From NCBI GenBank assembly GCA_963853835.1, contig OY970820.1:26849873-26913872 (forward strand): a stretch of 64,000 bases of DNA, given 5' to 3'. Below are positions 1 to 8,207 of this stretch, piece after piece. The notes beneath the pieces were generated by a model. That model was not told the origin of the DNA and ran no database searches. It was given only the letters and a program-made list of their open reading frames with translations. Origin of the DNA: Calendula officinalis (Eukaryota > Streptophyta > Magnoliopsida > Asterales > Asteraceae). The position numbers and the translations under genes were made by a program. How positions within the stretch are numbered: position 1 is the first letter of the stretch; each line of letters opens with the position of its first letter.

Positions 1-369
1 GTGACTAGATAGATGGAAGAGTTACTTGTATAATTGTTTATATGCCTTATGATTATTATTATTATTGGGTCTAAACCCATGTAGCTCACGAGACGTTTTT
101 GTCTCATGTACTCCTTGTTTGTTTTGCTATGTACTCAGGTTCGGGATCGAAGGTTTAGGTACGCATGGATAGAGATGCGGGGACTAGAGTAGAAGAACAC
201 TAGAACGGATTTAGACTTAGCTTTGGTTTTGATATATTTTGTAGCACCAAATTTATACTCTGATTTTCATACCAAAGGTTTTTGTAAATCCGTATTTTGG
301 GATAGTTCTCCTCTTTATTAAATGATTATTTTGGCCAAATGTTTTGTATTAAAATTCAAGGTGTTACAG
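1..369 (+). mobile_element. Possible 3' end of a Ty3/gypsy-type LTR
   Basis: This stretch has no reading frame and ends in GGTGTTACA, the usual 3' end of plant Ty3/gypsy (Tekay/Del-like) LTRs, directly before unrelated sequence. The 5' end lies outside the window and no second LTR, PBS or polypurine tract is visible, so it would be a solo or truncated LTR. The assignment rests on the terminal motif only. Confidence 0.3.
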
Positions 370-1065
370 GATGGTGCAATACCCCGGTGATGTTAATTTT
401 GAATCGGGCCACTGTCTGACTTTGTGTACCACATTCAAACCATTGCTCGCAACTTTACACTTAATGTAACTGTTGTGTGTGTGTAATTGTACAATATCAA
501 GAACCTGAATCAATGAGCAAAGCTCATTCAAAACAGTGGTGTTGTTAAGGCTTTGTTTCAATTCCCACGAAAATGCCGTGGAAGAAATTCGTTGAGCAAT
601 TCTAGCAAGGTTGGACATATTATTATCCGAACCCTCACCAACGAATATTGCATCATCCGCATAAAACAAGTGAGAGATGATAGATCCATTAGCACCAACT
701 TGTTGACCACAAAATAAATTTTTCCCACACGCCATCTTCATGGCAATATTAAGACCTTCCATAGCTATGATGGAAAGAAAAGGAGATAATGGGTCGTCTT
801 GCCTCACACCTTTTGTAACTTGAAATTCCTTAGTGGGTGACCCATTAACAAGAACCGATGTGAAGGATGATGCTAGACAACCTTGAATCCAACCCCTCCA
901 TTTAGCACCATAGTTCATTTGTGCTAAAATAGAATCCAAGTAACCCCAATTGACCGAGTCAAATGCCTTCTCAAAATCAACTTTAAACATGAACATACTT
1001 TTTCTTGCTTTTTTGCCCAAGAACAAAGTTCGTTAATAACGAGTGGACCTTCAAGTATTTTCTCA
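364..1065 (-). pseudogene. LINE (L1-type) reverse transcriptase fragment
   Basis: The minus strand encodes the central part of a non-LTR retrotransposon reverse transcriptase. It reads FKVDFEKAFDSVNW, then a GVRQDDPLSPFL block (the family normally has Gly where Asp stands here), then the catalytic FYADD about 120 residues in. Homology runs from about 1065 down to about 550. Upstream, the peptide ILEGPLVINELCSW continues the domain in another frame, so there is a frameshift near 1020. Below about 550 the frame stays open but no longer resembles RT, which marks a breakpoint. No endonuclease or zinc-binding domain is attached. It is a dead fragment, distinct from the LINE at 20.8-38.5 kb. Confidence 0.85.
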
Positions 1066-1725
1066 CTATCTTGATACATGTATTTTTTTCCCAAAGAATT
1101 CCAGTCTTCAATTAAATATTTAACTTAATAAATAAATTTAAAACCACAAAAACATGTGATACATTTTGGTAATTACATTACACTCTATATACATTTGTTG
1201 TACATTATGTACTGTTCATTAAGAAATATAATAGAGTTTTAATATTACCCAATGATCTTCAATCATGTGGAAAATGAAAACGGAATATAAGTTATGAGGA
1301 AACGGAGTTTGAAGTTAAAAAAAAAAACGTGGAAAGGGAAAACAAAATATAATTTATGAGAAAACAGAGTTTGAAATTTTCAAAAATTCCCCAAAAGTAG
1401 GGGTGATTTGTAAATGTTTATAAAAAAGTTTATCTTCAAACCTTATACTATTTACAATTTACAAAAAAACTATAACTACTATGTTAATTTAGCCTTTACT
1501 TACATGAAGCAAATTACTAATTCAATTTGATATAAATCAAATCTTAATTTTTGCTTAAAAAATGTATTAAAATTCCGCCGCAACACGTGGACCCATTATC
1601 ACTCATTAATGGAACAATCCTGATATATTCTTTTAATCGTATAAAGATAACTTTCATATTTTTTTTAAAGAAAAGAACGATGTGATTGTCTAAGGTTATA
1701 CATCAGGTGATAAGGATCATTTTTT
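1066..1725. other. AT-rich non-coding stretch
   Basis: There is no credible reading frame here. An imperfect local repeat (about 1265-1385, two versions of a segment containing 'ttatgaggaaacggagtttgaa') is the only structure noticed. Confidence 0.5.
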
Positions 1726-1905
1726 TTACACGGATAAAGAAGGTAAACGGGCAACAAGCTGCGCCGCTATCCCCTTTTGAATTGCAAAATTAATTCTTTC
1801 AAAAACAACGTTTGTGGATCTAGGTTTCATAAGATTGCTATGCATAACACGTTGGACTCTGTTGAGAAGCTCCACTGCCTCAGGTGCAAGGAAACAAAAG
1901 TGTCA
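1726..1905 (-). pseudogene. C-terminal coding fragment of an unrecognised protein
   Basis: The minus strand is open for 58 codons and closes with TAA at 1726-1728. The peptide includes EAVELLNRVQRVMHSNLMKP and ends AAQLVARLPSLSV, a composition that looks like real protein rather than chance. Just upstream the frame meets TGA, and no start codon is usable, so this may be a last exon or a captured fragment. I do not recognise the family. It could be a chance open frame. Confidence 0.3.
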
Positions 1906-2091
1906 AATACAAAAGAAATAAACACGTATTGATTTTCAATGCATGCTTTCTCAAAACTTTCATATTAAAATATATGTCTCGAATATTACAAAAATCCTCG
2001 ATTGAATGATTCGGAGAATCATACTTGGTTACTAAAGGACAAGAAAACTAAGCAACACACATAATTGCTTGCGTAATTGTTATGTTTGTTA

Positions 2092-2442
2092 GCTTCAAGG
2101 TATGTGTCCACGCCCCATGGCGTGGGGTATGATGTGGCAATGCCACGTCGTGGTCAAATGAATGAACACCACCCCGCCCCAATGCCGTGGGGGGTCGGCG
2201 TGGTGGAGAAGGGAAGATGCCAACGGCAGGCAACGCCTGTGGGGGGTGAGGTGGAGGGGTGTGATTGGTTGATGAGTATTTTCTTTTTTGTTTTATTTAA
2301 AATTTAATGGAATAAAATGGTGTGGTGTAGTGTGATGGGTATTTCCTAGAGATGATGTGGTGTGGTGGTGGTGTGGTTGCTTAGGTGGCGGTGATGTGGC
2401 AAGAAATATGGGTACCACATGTGGTACCCATACCTTGCAGCC
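2092..2442. mobile_element. Non-autonomous Harbinger/PIF-type element
   Basis: The element is bounded by TTA on both sides (2089-2091 and 2443-2445), the target duplication typical of PIF/Harbinger. The ends form an imperfect inverted repeat: GCTTCAAGGTATG on the left and GGCTGCAAGGTATGG when the right end is reverse-complemented. The interior is GC-rich for this region, with repeated 'ggcgtgg/ccacgcc' words, and has no transposase. A 26-bp perfect palindrome sits at its right end. Confidence 0.6.
2407..2432. repeat. 26-bp perfect palindrome
   Basis: The two 13-base halves are exact reverse complements, centred between 2419 and 2420. The core is GGTACCACATGTGGTACC. It could form a cruciform or a hairpin in single-stranded form and lies just inside the right end of the Harbinger-type element. 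Confidence 0.95.
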
Positions 2443-2471
2443 TTATAGTCTTTAGAAAAGATCAATTCATA

Positions 2472-2790
2472 TATTTCCTCCATTACAAAATAAGTGATAT
2501 ATTTTGGAGTTCACGGTCTTTTATGCAAAATATGATAATGAAAATTAATTAGATTAAATTGAATAGTTAGTGGATGATGGGTCTCACATATATTGATTAA
2601 AGTGAATCTAATAATGTTTAAAAATAAAAGTAAGGCTAAATGTGTTTTTTTCACTATAGTAAAGATGATACTTAGTGGGTGTAGATCCCACTACTTTTTA
2701 CCAAATATGGTAAGTTTTTGAAATGAATAACTTATTTTGAAGCACTCAAAAATGAAAAGTGTATCACTTATTTGAAACGGAGGAAGTATA
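2472..2790. mobile_element. Stowaway-type MITE
   Basis: TA target sites flank inverted ends: left 'tttcctccattacaaaataa', right the complement 'ttatttgaaacggaggaa'. It is about 320 bp, AT-rich and non-coding, as expected for a Tc1/mariner-derived MITE. It has the same internal layout as the copy at 2894. Confidence 0.75.
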
Positions 2791-2893
2791 TCTTTATTTT
2801 TATTATATATATATTGGGATTTTCTCAATTAGCAAAACTTAATTTTCAGGCAATACACTTCTTATTTCATAACAAATTAGTGTTTATCTAAAA

Positions 2894-3212
2894 TACTTCC
2901 TCCGATTCAAAATAAATGCTACACTTTGGGTTTTACGGGTTTTGAGGTAAAAGATTATAATGATGGTTAAATTAGATTAATTGAATGGTTAGTGGATAAT
3001 AGGTCCCATACCTTTTGAATAAAGTGGGGTTAATGATGTTTAAAAGTAAAAAATAAGGGTAAATGAATCATTTTCACTTTGTTAAAGTAGATAGTTAGTG
3101 GGTGGGGGTCCTACTATTTTTTGCCAAATAAAGTAATTTTTCAAAGTGTAGCACTTAATTTGAATCACCCATATAAGGAAAGTGTAACACTTATTTTGAA
3201 TCGGAGTAAGTA
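2894..3212. mobile_element. Stowaway-type MITE
   Basis: TA, then CTTCCTCCGATTCAAAATAA, runs to the complement 'ttattttgaatcggagtaag' and TA. It is collinear with the 2472 element ('agtggatgatgggtc', 'gatgtttaaaa', 'ttagtgggtg' all recur), so the two are diverged copies of one family about 100 bp apart. Confidence 0.8.
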
Positions 3213-3420
3213 TGCACGATGCAATAATTAAACATGTAACATCTATGTAATCAGCAAAATGTCCTAACCAACCTATTAGAACCATCATTTGACCACCACC
3301 CACCATCACTAACACCATTCAATATCCAAAATAGAATGTATATATTAGTCTAAAATATAATAATCAATTTCACGACTGAATTTCACAAGTACAAATAAAA
3401 TTTATGCCCCGGAAATATAA

Positions 3421-3621
3421 TACTCCCTCCGTCCCATTTTTATTGTCCACTACAAAAAAACACACAATTTAAGAAAAGTCTATTAATTATACTATGTCAC
3501 CAATCAAATTTTCTTTTTCCCACTTAAATATTTTTTGATTGGTTGAAATTTAGGAAATGATAATCTTTATGGGACAAACTAAAATAGTATATTAGACAAT
3601 AATAATGACACGGAGGGAGTA
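3421..3621. mobile_element. Stowaway-type MITE (200 bp)
   Basis: The classical terminal inverted repeat CTCCCTCCGTCCCA lies on the left and its near complement CACGGAGGGAG on the right, flanked by TA. The same subfamily recurs at 18,806, where 'attgtccactacaaagaagcacac' has its equivalent. Confidence 0.9.
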
Positions 3622-3676
3622 CAAGCTAAGCTTCTGCAAAATCCATAACCACATATAAAACTACAGTTTCACCATA

Positions 3677-3685
3677 AACATTTTA
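3677..3685. repeat. Left target duplication of Pack-MULE 1
   Basis: AACATTTTA here is repeated exactly at 4948-4956, directly outside both ends of the element. A 9-bp duplication is diagnostic of Mutator-superfamily insertion. Confidence 0.95.
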
Positions 3686-4947
3686 GGGTAAATTACAGTT
3701 TTTGTCCCTGACCTATGGCCGATTCGGGGTTTTTGTCCCTAATGTTTTTTTGTCCGTTTTTTTGTCCTTTAAGTTTTTAAAATTCTGGAAATTTGTCCTT
3801 CCGTCTATTTTTAGCCGTTAAGTGACGGTTTTTTTTGTCCAAATTACCCTTCCATCATCTTCCTCATTTATGTGTTCTTCCCCCACACCCATCTCCTCCG
3901 CACAGCCACCACCGCACAGCCACCACCACCGCACAACCACCACCTGATTGTTAAACTCAAATGACCTGATCCGCTCCATCACCTCCGCATTTCGTACAAA
4001 TATATTGATCACAATGTGCAGAATTTGAAAACCTAATTATAATAACAAATTAGGGATCTATGTTCATACCAGAAACGTGAGAGGGATCTTTGAATTTCTT
4101 AGAAACGCCACCATCGGAGGTCTCATTGATAGCTTCCTTAACAAGAAACACAAACGCAAAACCACCTTCACCGAGCTGCCGGGCAATTTTAAACCGGTTT
4201 TCGTTGATCCAAACATCACCGGAGGTAGAATCGTATAAGGCGTTAAGTCCTGAAAAAGAGCACCCCATTTTTTGCACTTGTTAATTGCAATTGCAAATGG
4301 CAATGCTCTCTGTAATACGAATCACCCTCCCTCTCTTTCACACACACAATCTTCAATTGTTCTTATGTTGAAAAGGAAAATTGCAACAGATTTGCCACCG
4401 GGATTTGTTTTCTCTCCCTGCAATTAATGGATCGCTGATTCTCTCTCTAGAAATACGGAGAGATGAATAGGGAGAGAGAGAGAGATTGCAATTTTTGCAA
4501 ATCTTTTAAAGAATTGGAACGATGGTAGAGATTTGTGGAAGAATAGAAGATCCAACGATGCAATAATGCTTCAACCAAGCAAATGTCAACTCTGCAGTTG
4601 GGCACCGACTACAGATTGAAGTGAGATTCACGTAACTTGTCATTCGTTCCATTTTTCACATCTAGTTGATGGAGCGAAGCTCCGATGGCTTGCAAACGGC
4701 GTCGTAATTAAGGATTGTGGTTTATTATGTTAGGGTTTGTAAAGAAGATGAAGAAGATGAAGAATGGTGAAAAGGACTATAATGCCCTCACATGCCTTGC
4801 ATTTTTCGTCACTTAACGGCTAAAAATAGACGGAATGACAAAATTCCAGAATTTTAAAAACTTAAAGGACAAAAAAACGGACAAAAAACATTAGGGACAA
4901 AAATCCCGAATCGGCCATAGGTCAGGGACAAAAACTGTAATTTACCC
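3686..4947. mobile_element. Pack-MULE 1: Mutator-like element with captured kinase exon
   Basis: The element is 1,262 bp long. Its inverted ends of about 141 bp (3686-3827 and 4807-4947) start GGGTAAATTACAGTTTTTGT and are almost identical. Both flanks carry the same 9-bp sequence AACATTTTA. There is no transposase. The interior holds the first exon, the start of intron 1 and 5' flanking DNA of a protein-kinase gene on the minus strand. Retention of the splice donor shows capture at the DNA level rather than from mRNA. It shares ends and subterminal sequence with the neighbouring element at 4986-6395, but the cargo differs. Confidence 0.93.
4070..4268 (-). pseudogene. Captured exon 1 of an STK16-like Ser/Thr protein kinase
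   Basis: The ATG at 4268 opens a 66-codon exon starting MGCSFSGLNALYD, with Gly2 positioned for N-myristoylation. It continues through DVWINENRFKIARQLGEGGF, which contains the glycine-rich ATP loop GEGGFAFV followed by VFLVKE. The exon then meets a good splice donor (G|GTATGAAC, donor at 4069-4068). This layout matches the first exon of the plant kinase family related to mammalian STK16/MPSK. The catalytic Lys, HRD and DFG segments are absent, so no active kinase can be made. Minus-strand sequence upstream (4269-4700) looks like 5' UTR or promoter DNA with a GA-rich tract at about 4461-4484. The exon is open, suggesting recent capture or too little time to decay. Confidence 0.8.
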
Positions 4948-5210
4948 AACATTTTATTATCTTCAAATCATCGAAATTAGAACTAGGGTAAATTACAGTT
5001 TTTGTCCCTGACCTATGGCCGATTCGGGGTTTTTGTCCCTAATGTTTTTTTGTCCGTTTTTTTGTCCTTTAAGTTTTTAAAATTCTGGAAATTTGTCCTT
5101 CCGTCTATTTTTGGCCGTTAACTGACGAAAAATGCAAGGCATGTGAGGGCATTTTGGTCCTTTTCACCATTCTTCATCTTCTTCCACCCTATTTGATATG
5201 AACCCTAATT

Positions 5211-5450
5211 TTGAAAACCCAAATCATCTTTTTTTTCACAAATACCTTTCTTTCGGTAGATCCAAAAAATAATTTCAATGATTTCATGTCTATCATCTCT
5301 ATGAACTCAGCAAAAGAAGAAAACCCATCTGAAACCATCCGTCGGCGCCCCAGATCCAATAAAATTCGTCTCTGTTCCGTTCTTCAAACACCCAGCTCGA
5401 AACCCTTACCCAAAAGTAGACCCGCACAAGATTTTCCCACATTTACATAA
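5211..5450 (+). CDS. Unrecognised open frame inside Pack-MULE 2
   Basis: A 79-codon open frame whose first ATG lies at about 5286 (MSIISMNSAKEENPSETIRR). The product is basic and rich in Ser, Arg and Pro. I do not recognise it. Its overlap with the frame on the other strand means at most one of the two is real. Given the Pack-MULE setting, it may be a captured exon fragment ending at the TAA at 5448-5450. Confidence 0.25.
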   Translation: MKTQIIFFFTNTFLSVDPKNNFNDFMSIISMNSAKEENPSETIRRRPRSNKIRLCSVLQTPSSKPLPKSRPAQDFPTFT

Positions 5451-5752
5451 ATCTCACAGTTTCGAGATTGAATAGGAGAACTCATCGGAAAATAGAAACA
5501 AGAAACTGCTAAAGATGTTGACGGCGTTCGGGTCAATTCGTCACCGCCGGGGAGAAGATTGTCTGGTGGGAGAGTGGAGAGCCATGATCGAGCAAGTGTT
5601 TCGAAATCATGAGCTGCATCGATGTCGTAATTAGGGTTTTGACGATCGTCTTCGTTTTGGTTGTCCTCTAGGGTTTGGGTTTCCACCTGCATATCCATTG
5701 AATTTGGCGAAGACATGATCGAGCCATGATCGAGCAAGTGTTTCGAATCCAT
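5384..5752 (-). pseudogene. Captured gene fragment inside Pack-MULE 2, function unknown
   Basis: The minus strand is open for 122 codons from an ATG at 5752. The N-terminal part is acidic (QTLEDNQNEDDRQNPNYDID) and followed by AAHDFETLARSWLSTLP, which reads like a genuine helical protein segment. I cannot name the family. The segment coding FETLARSW is duplicated: 'atgatcgagcaagtgtttcg' occurs at about 5584 and again at about 5724, the second copy overlapping the start codon region. The last third is low-complexity and may be non-coding. The frame is probably a broken host fragment. Confidence 0.4.
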
Positions 5753-6575
5753 TGATTTTCATCGACTCAATGTAATTTCTCTTAAACTAATAATTACTTC
5801 TGTAATTACTACTGTTCGTGCGATTGAATTTGTTGTTTGATTTAATCATTGTTTTCTAACTCTATACGCATTCAAAAGTTAATTGTGAAACGAATGTTTT
5901 ATGTAAAATTGTATTGATTATTGCTACACTATAATTGTTTTTGGTAGTTTAGTTCTGAGCCTGATTTCATCAATTTTTTAACTTGTAAGTGTGCACCGTT
6001 AAATCTTCAATTTGTGGAACTAAGTTTTAATTTCCATTTTCTGGGTTGCAAGAGAGAAAGAGAGAAATACAGCGAGAGAGAGGGAGAATCAATTTGATGA
6101 AAATAGAAAAAGAATAAATTAAAGAAGGTGTTCTTGATGTTGTTGAAGGAGTGAGGAAGATGAACATAATGTACAATTTTTAAAGCATAAGGTACAAGTA
6201 GTTTGCTTAAAAAGAGTTAAAATAGGGGTAATTTGGGGAATTGACAAAAAAAATCGTCACTTAACGATCAAAATTGGACGGAAAGACAAATTTTCAGAAT
6301 TTGAAAAACTTAAGGGACAAAAAAACGGACAAAAAACATTAGGGACAAAAACCCCGAATCGGCCATAGGTCATGGACAAAAACTGTAATTTACCCTTAGA
6401 ACTATAATTTCAAAATTACAATGCACGATATTTAAATGTAAAGGAGAAAAAATGGAGCAATACGTACCACGAGAAGAGGAATGAGATTAAGGAAATCAGT
6501 ATTTACTGTCTTCTCTGAGCTCGAATTCTAGCATATCGATTCATCATTGTGTTTTTCTATCCCTGAGTCCATGTG

Positions 6576-6713
6576 ACGGATGTTCTGAAGCTGGTTCGAT
6601 CCGACGTCATCAGCCGCCCCACAAGGAATTGAGTATACTCATCGAGAAGCTAGCAAAGCTTGGCATCAATCATATGCGATCTTCTTATCAGATTTCGGCG
6701 CCTTCCCAACCAT
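6576..6713 (-). pseudogene. 60S acidic ribosomal protein P0 fragment
   Basis: The minus strand starts with ATG at 6713 (MVGKAPKSDKKIAYD) and continues, after small frame changes, with AKLC, a stop, LLDEYTQFLVG and then AADDVGSNQLQNIR. This is the N-terminal part of ribosomal protein P0, the stalk-base protein of the large subunit. A stop codon at AYD, another after KLC and a 1-base shift after LVG disable it. Homology ends after NIR, possibly at an exon boundary. It covers about 46 of roughly 320 residues. The Harbinger-type element at 6730 begins 17 bp away. Confidence 0.8.
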
Positions 6714-6729
6714 TTTGTTAAATGATTTA

Positions 6730-6993
6730 GACCACCCGTAACGCCAAGGTCGCCACCTTTGGTCGTCCGATGTGGCGACGCGTCCCCCCCCCCCCCCCCC
6801 CCCCCTTACGCCCACAACACTTCGACGCGTCGACCGATCAATTTTCAAAGGGGGAAGGTTTTTTCAAAGGGGAATGATTTGGTCGCCTGGTTACGTGTGT
6901 TTGGTCGGGATTTTTTATGTGTTTGATCGGGCTGATGTGGCGCAGAGGTGGCAGGGGTGACCAACTGAGTTTGGTCACCCATTACGCATAGTC
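6730..6993. mobile_element. Non-autonomous Harbinger/PIF-type element
   Basis: TTA flanks both ends (6727-6729, 6994-6996). The ends are GACCACCCGTAACG and, reverse-complemented, GACTATGCGTAATG (10 of 14 match). The interior is GC-rich with inverted 'gccacct/aggtggc' words and contains a C22 homopolymer at 6784-6805. There is no transposase. Confidence 0.6.
6784..6805. repeat. Homopolymer C22
   Basis: Twenty-two consecutive C on the plus strand. The exact length is unreliable in any assembly and is likely to vary between individuals. Confidence 0.9.
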
Positions 6994-6999
6994 TTATGC

Positions 7000-7782
7000 C
7001 CTAAACTGTATGTATGCACTATCTACAACTGGCGTATATAAACAAGCCCTAAAATTGAACGAAACGAGAAGAAAGACGAGCTCTGAAAATCCTATTTTGA
7101 TGTCACGAAATGCGATTCGAAATGATTTTGTGTTTTTCATATTATCTTATTAAGAAATGACTGCTCATCTACAGTTGATGAGCAGTGAATTCCTCAGCTA
7201 CTTAATTCTCCTCCACATCTTTAGGGTTTCACAGTGAATCCTTACATACTCAATTCTCATCGACATCTTAAATTGTACCGATCATCTCCTTTTCTTTACA
7301 CAATCTCTTCACCTGCTTCCTTTACAATCATTCAACGTTTTGTCTTCCTGCTAACGTCTCTTTCATCCAGGAAAAAAGGATTTCTCCTTTATTTTTTTCT
7401 TTACAAAATCTCTTCCTTCCCTTCCAATCTCTTATTTCAAAAGGATTCAAGGTTTGTCTTCCTTTTTATTTCCTTTTCACCGTTGTTTTTTTTTTTTTAA
7501 TTTGGGATTGGCTTCATGTTATGTGATTTACTTGCAAATGGTGTCGTTGCTTAGTATGATTTGTTGCTGAGCTTCGTGATTTAGGGGTTATTGCTTAGTA
7601 CGATTTGTTTGTGGTTCATTGATACTCTGAAATTATTCATAACTTTAGGGTTCGTTCTATGTAATTGTGTCTTATTTTAGGGAGTGTTTGGATGTACGTT
7701 TTCAAGGTGATTATTAGGAGTAAGAATCAGAGCAGGACAGTCATATAATTATTTGACCAAAGTTAGAGATAATTAGGTAATA
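7000..7782. other. Non-coding stretch, possibly an old gene 5' region
   Basis: Pyrimidine-rich DNA (7234-7500, runs of C/T with few A/G) reads like a 5' UTR or intron. The only frame there (88 codons) is low-complexity Phe/Ser/Leu and is not credible as a protein. No exon could be recognised. Confidence 0.4.
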
Positions 7783-8207
7783 CTAGCAGGGTACCCGCGC
7801 AATGCGGCGGCGGGTACCCAGAAACCATATTTCGTGGCGAGCAAATGTTGTTCGTTTACACGGTAATAATTGTTGCTAGAAATAAATAAATAAACGGAAA
7901 TGTGGATTTTGGTAAGAGTTGATAATTTACAGCGTCGTATATTTAATGTTATTGGGTAAAATGTTTTTCGAGTAACAGACTTTTGTTATTAAGTGTGGGT
8001 GGTGTTACCAAAGTGTAATGTATAGCAAGTGGTTAACACATAGTGATAAGTTAGGAGAGGTCTTGGGTTCGAATCTTATTAGCCGCGATTTTTTTTTTAA
8101 GGTAGAGAACTAACTAACAAAAGTGGAAAGGTCCTTAAAATCAAATTTAAGGAGCTCCTTAAATTTGCCTAATGGGGAAGGCCTAAATGCTTTATATAGT
8201 AGTAAGA
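7783..8207 (-). mobile_element. Short non-autonomous Helitron
   Basis: On the minus strand the element starts with TCTTACTACTATATAAAGC (5' end at 8207) and ends, after a GC-rich hairpin (stem gggtacccgc.../...gcgggtaccc, 7788-7819), with CTAG at 7786-7783. Insertion lies between A and T, as Helitrons require (T at 8208 and A at 7782 on the plus strand). It is 425 bp and codes for no Rep/helicase. It contains a tRNA-like module at 8022-8075. Confidence 0.8.
8022..8075 (+). repeat. tRNA-like (SINE-head) module inside Helitron
   Basis: An A-box-like segment 'tagcaagtggtt' is followed 32 bases later by the B-box GGTTCGAATC, the internal RNA polymerase III promoter pair of tRNAs and tRNA-derived SINEs. 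The module is antisense to the Helitron. No full cloverleaf is evident. Confidence 0.55.

Larger units (their letters stand above)
4986..6395. mobile_element. Pack-MULE 2: Mutator-like element with different cargo
   Basis: The element is 1,410 bp long. Its inverted ends (4986-5127 and 6255-6395) are nearly identical to those of Pack-MULE 1. It is flanked by a perfect 9-bp duplication, TTAGAACTA, at 4977-4985 and 6396-6404. The subterminal segment next to its left end (5123-5185) matches, in inverted orientation, the segment next to the right end of Pack-MULE 1 (4745-4807), so both derive from one parent. The interior has two overlapping captured-looking reading frames on opposite strands and no transposase. 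Confidence 0.93.

Noticed and set aside
2048..2310. Overlapping open frames on both strands (61 and 76 codons)
   Set aside because: They lie inside the GC-rich interior of a Harbinger-type element and arise from its inverted 'ccacgcc/ggcgtgg' words; there is no family similarity.
3818..4012. 64-codon minus-strand frame inside Pack-MULE 1
   Set aside because: It is mostly simple GTGGTGGCTGTGCG-type repeats and lies downstream of the kinase splice donor, so it is probably intron or filler.
7234..7500. 88-codon plus-strand frame
   Set aside because: Phe/Ser/Leu-rich translation of a pyrimidine tract; no start context or domain.
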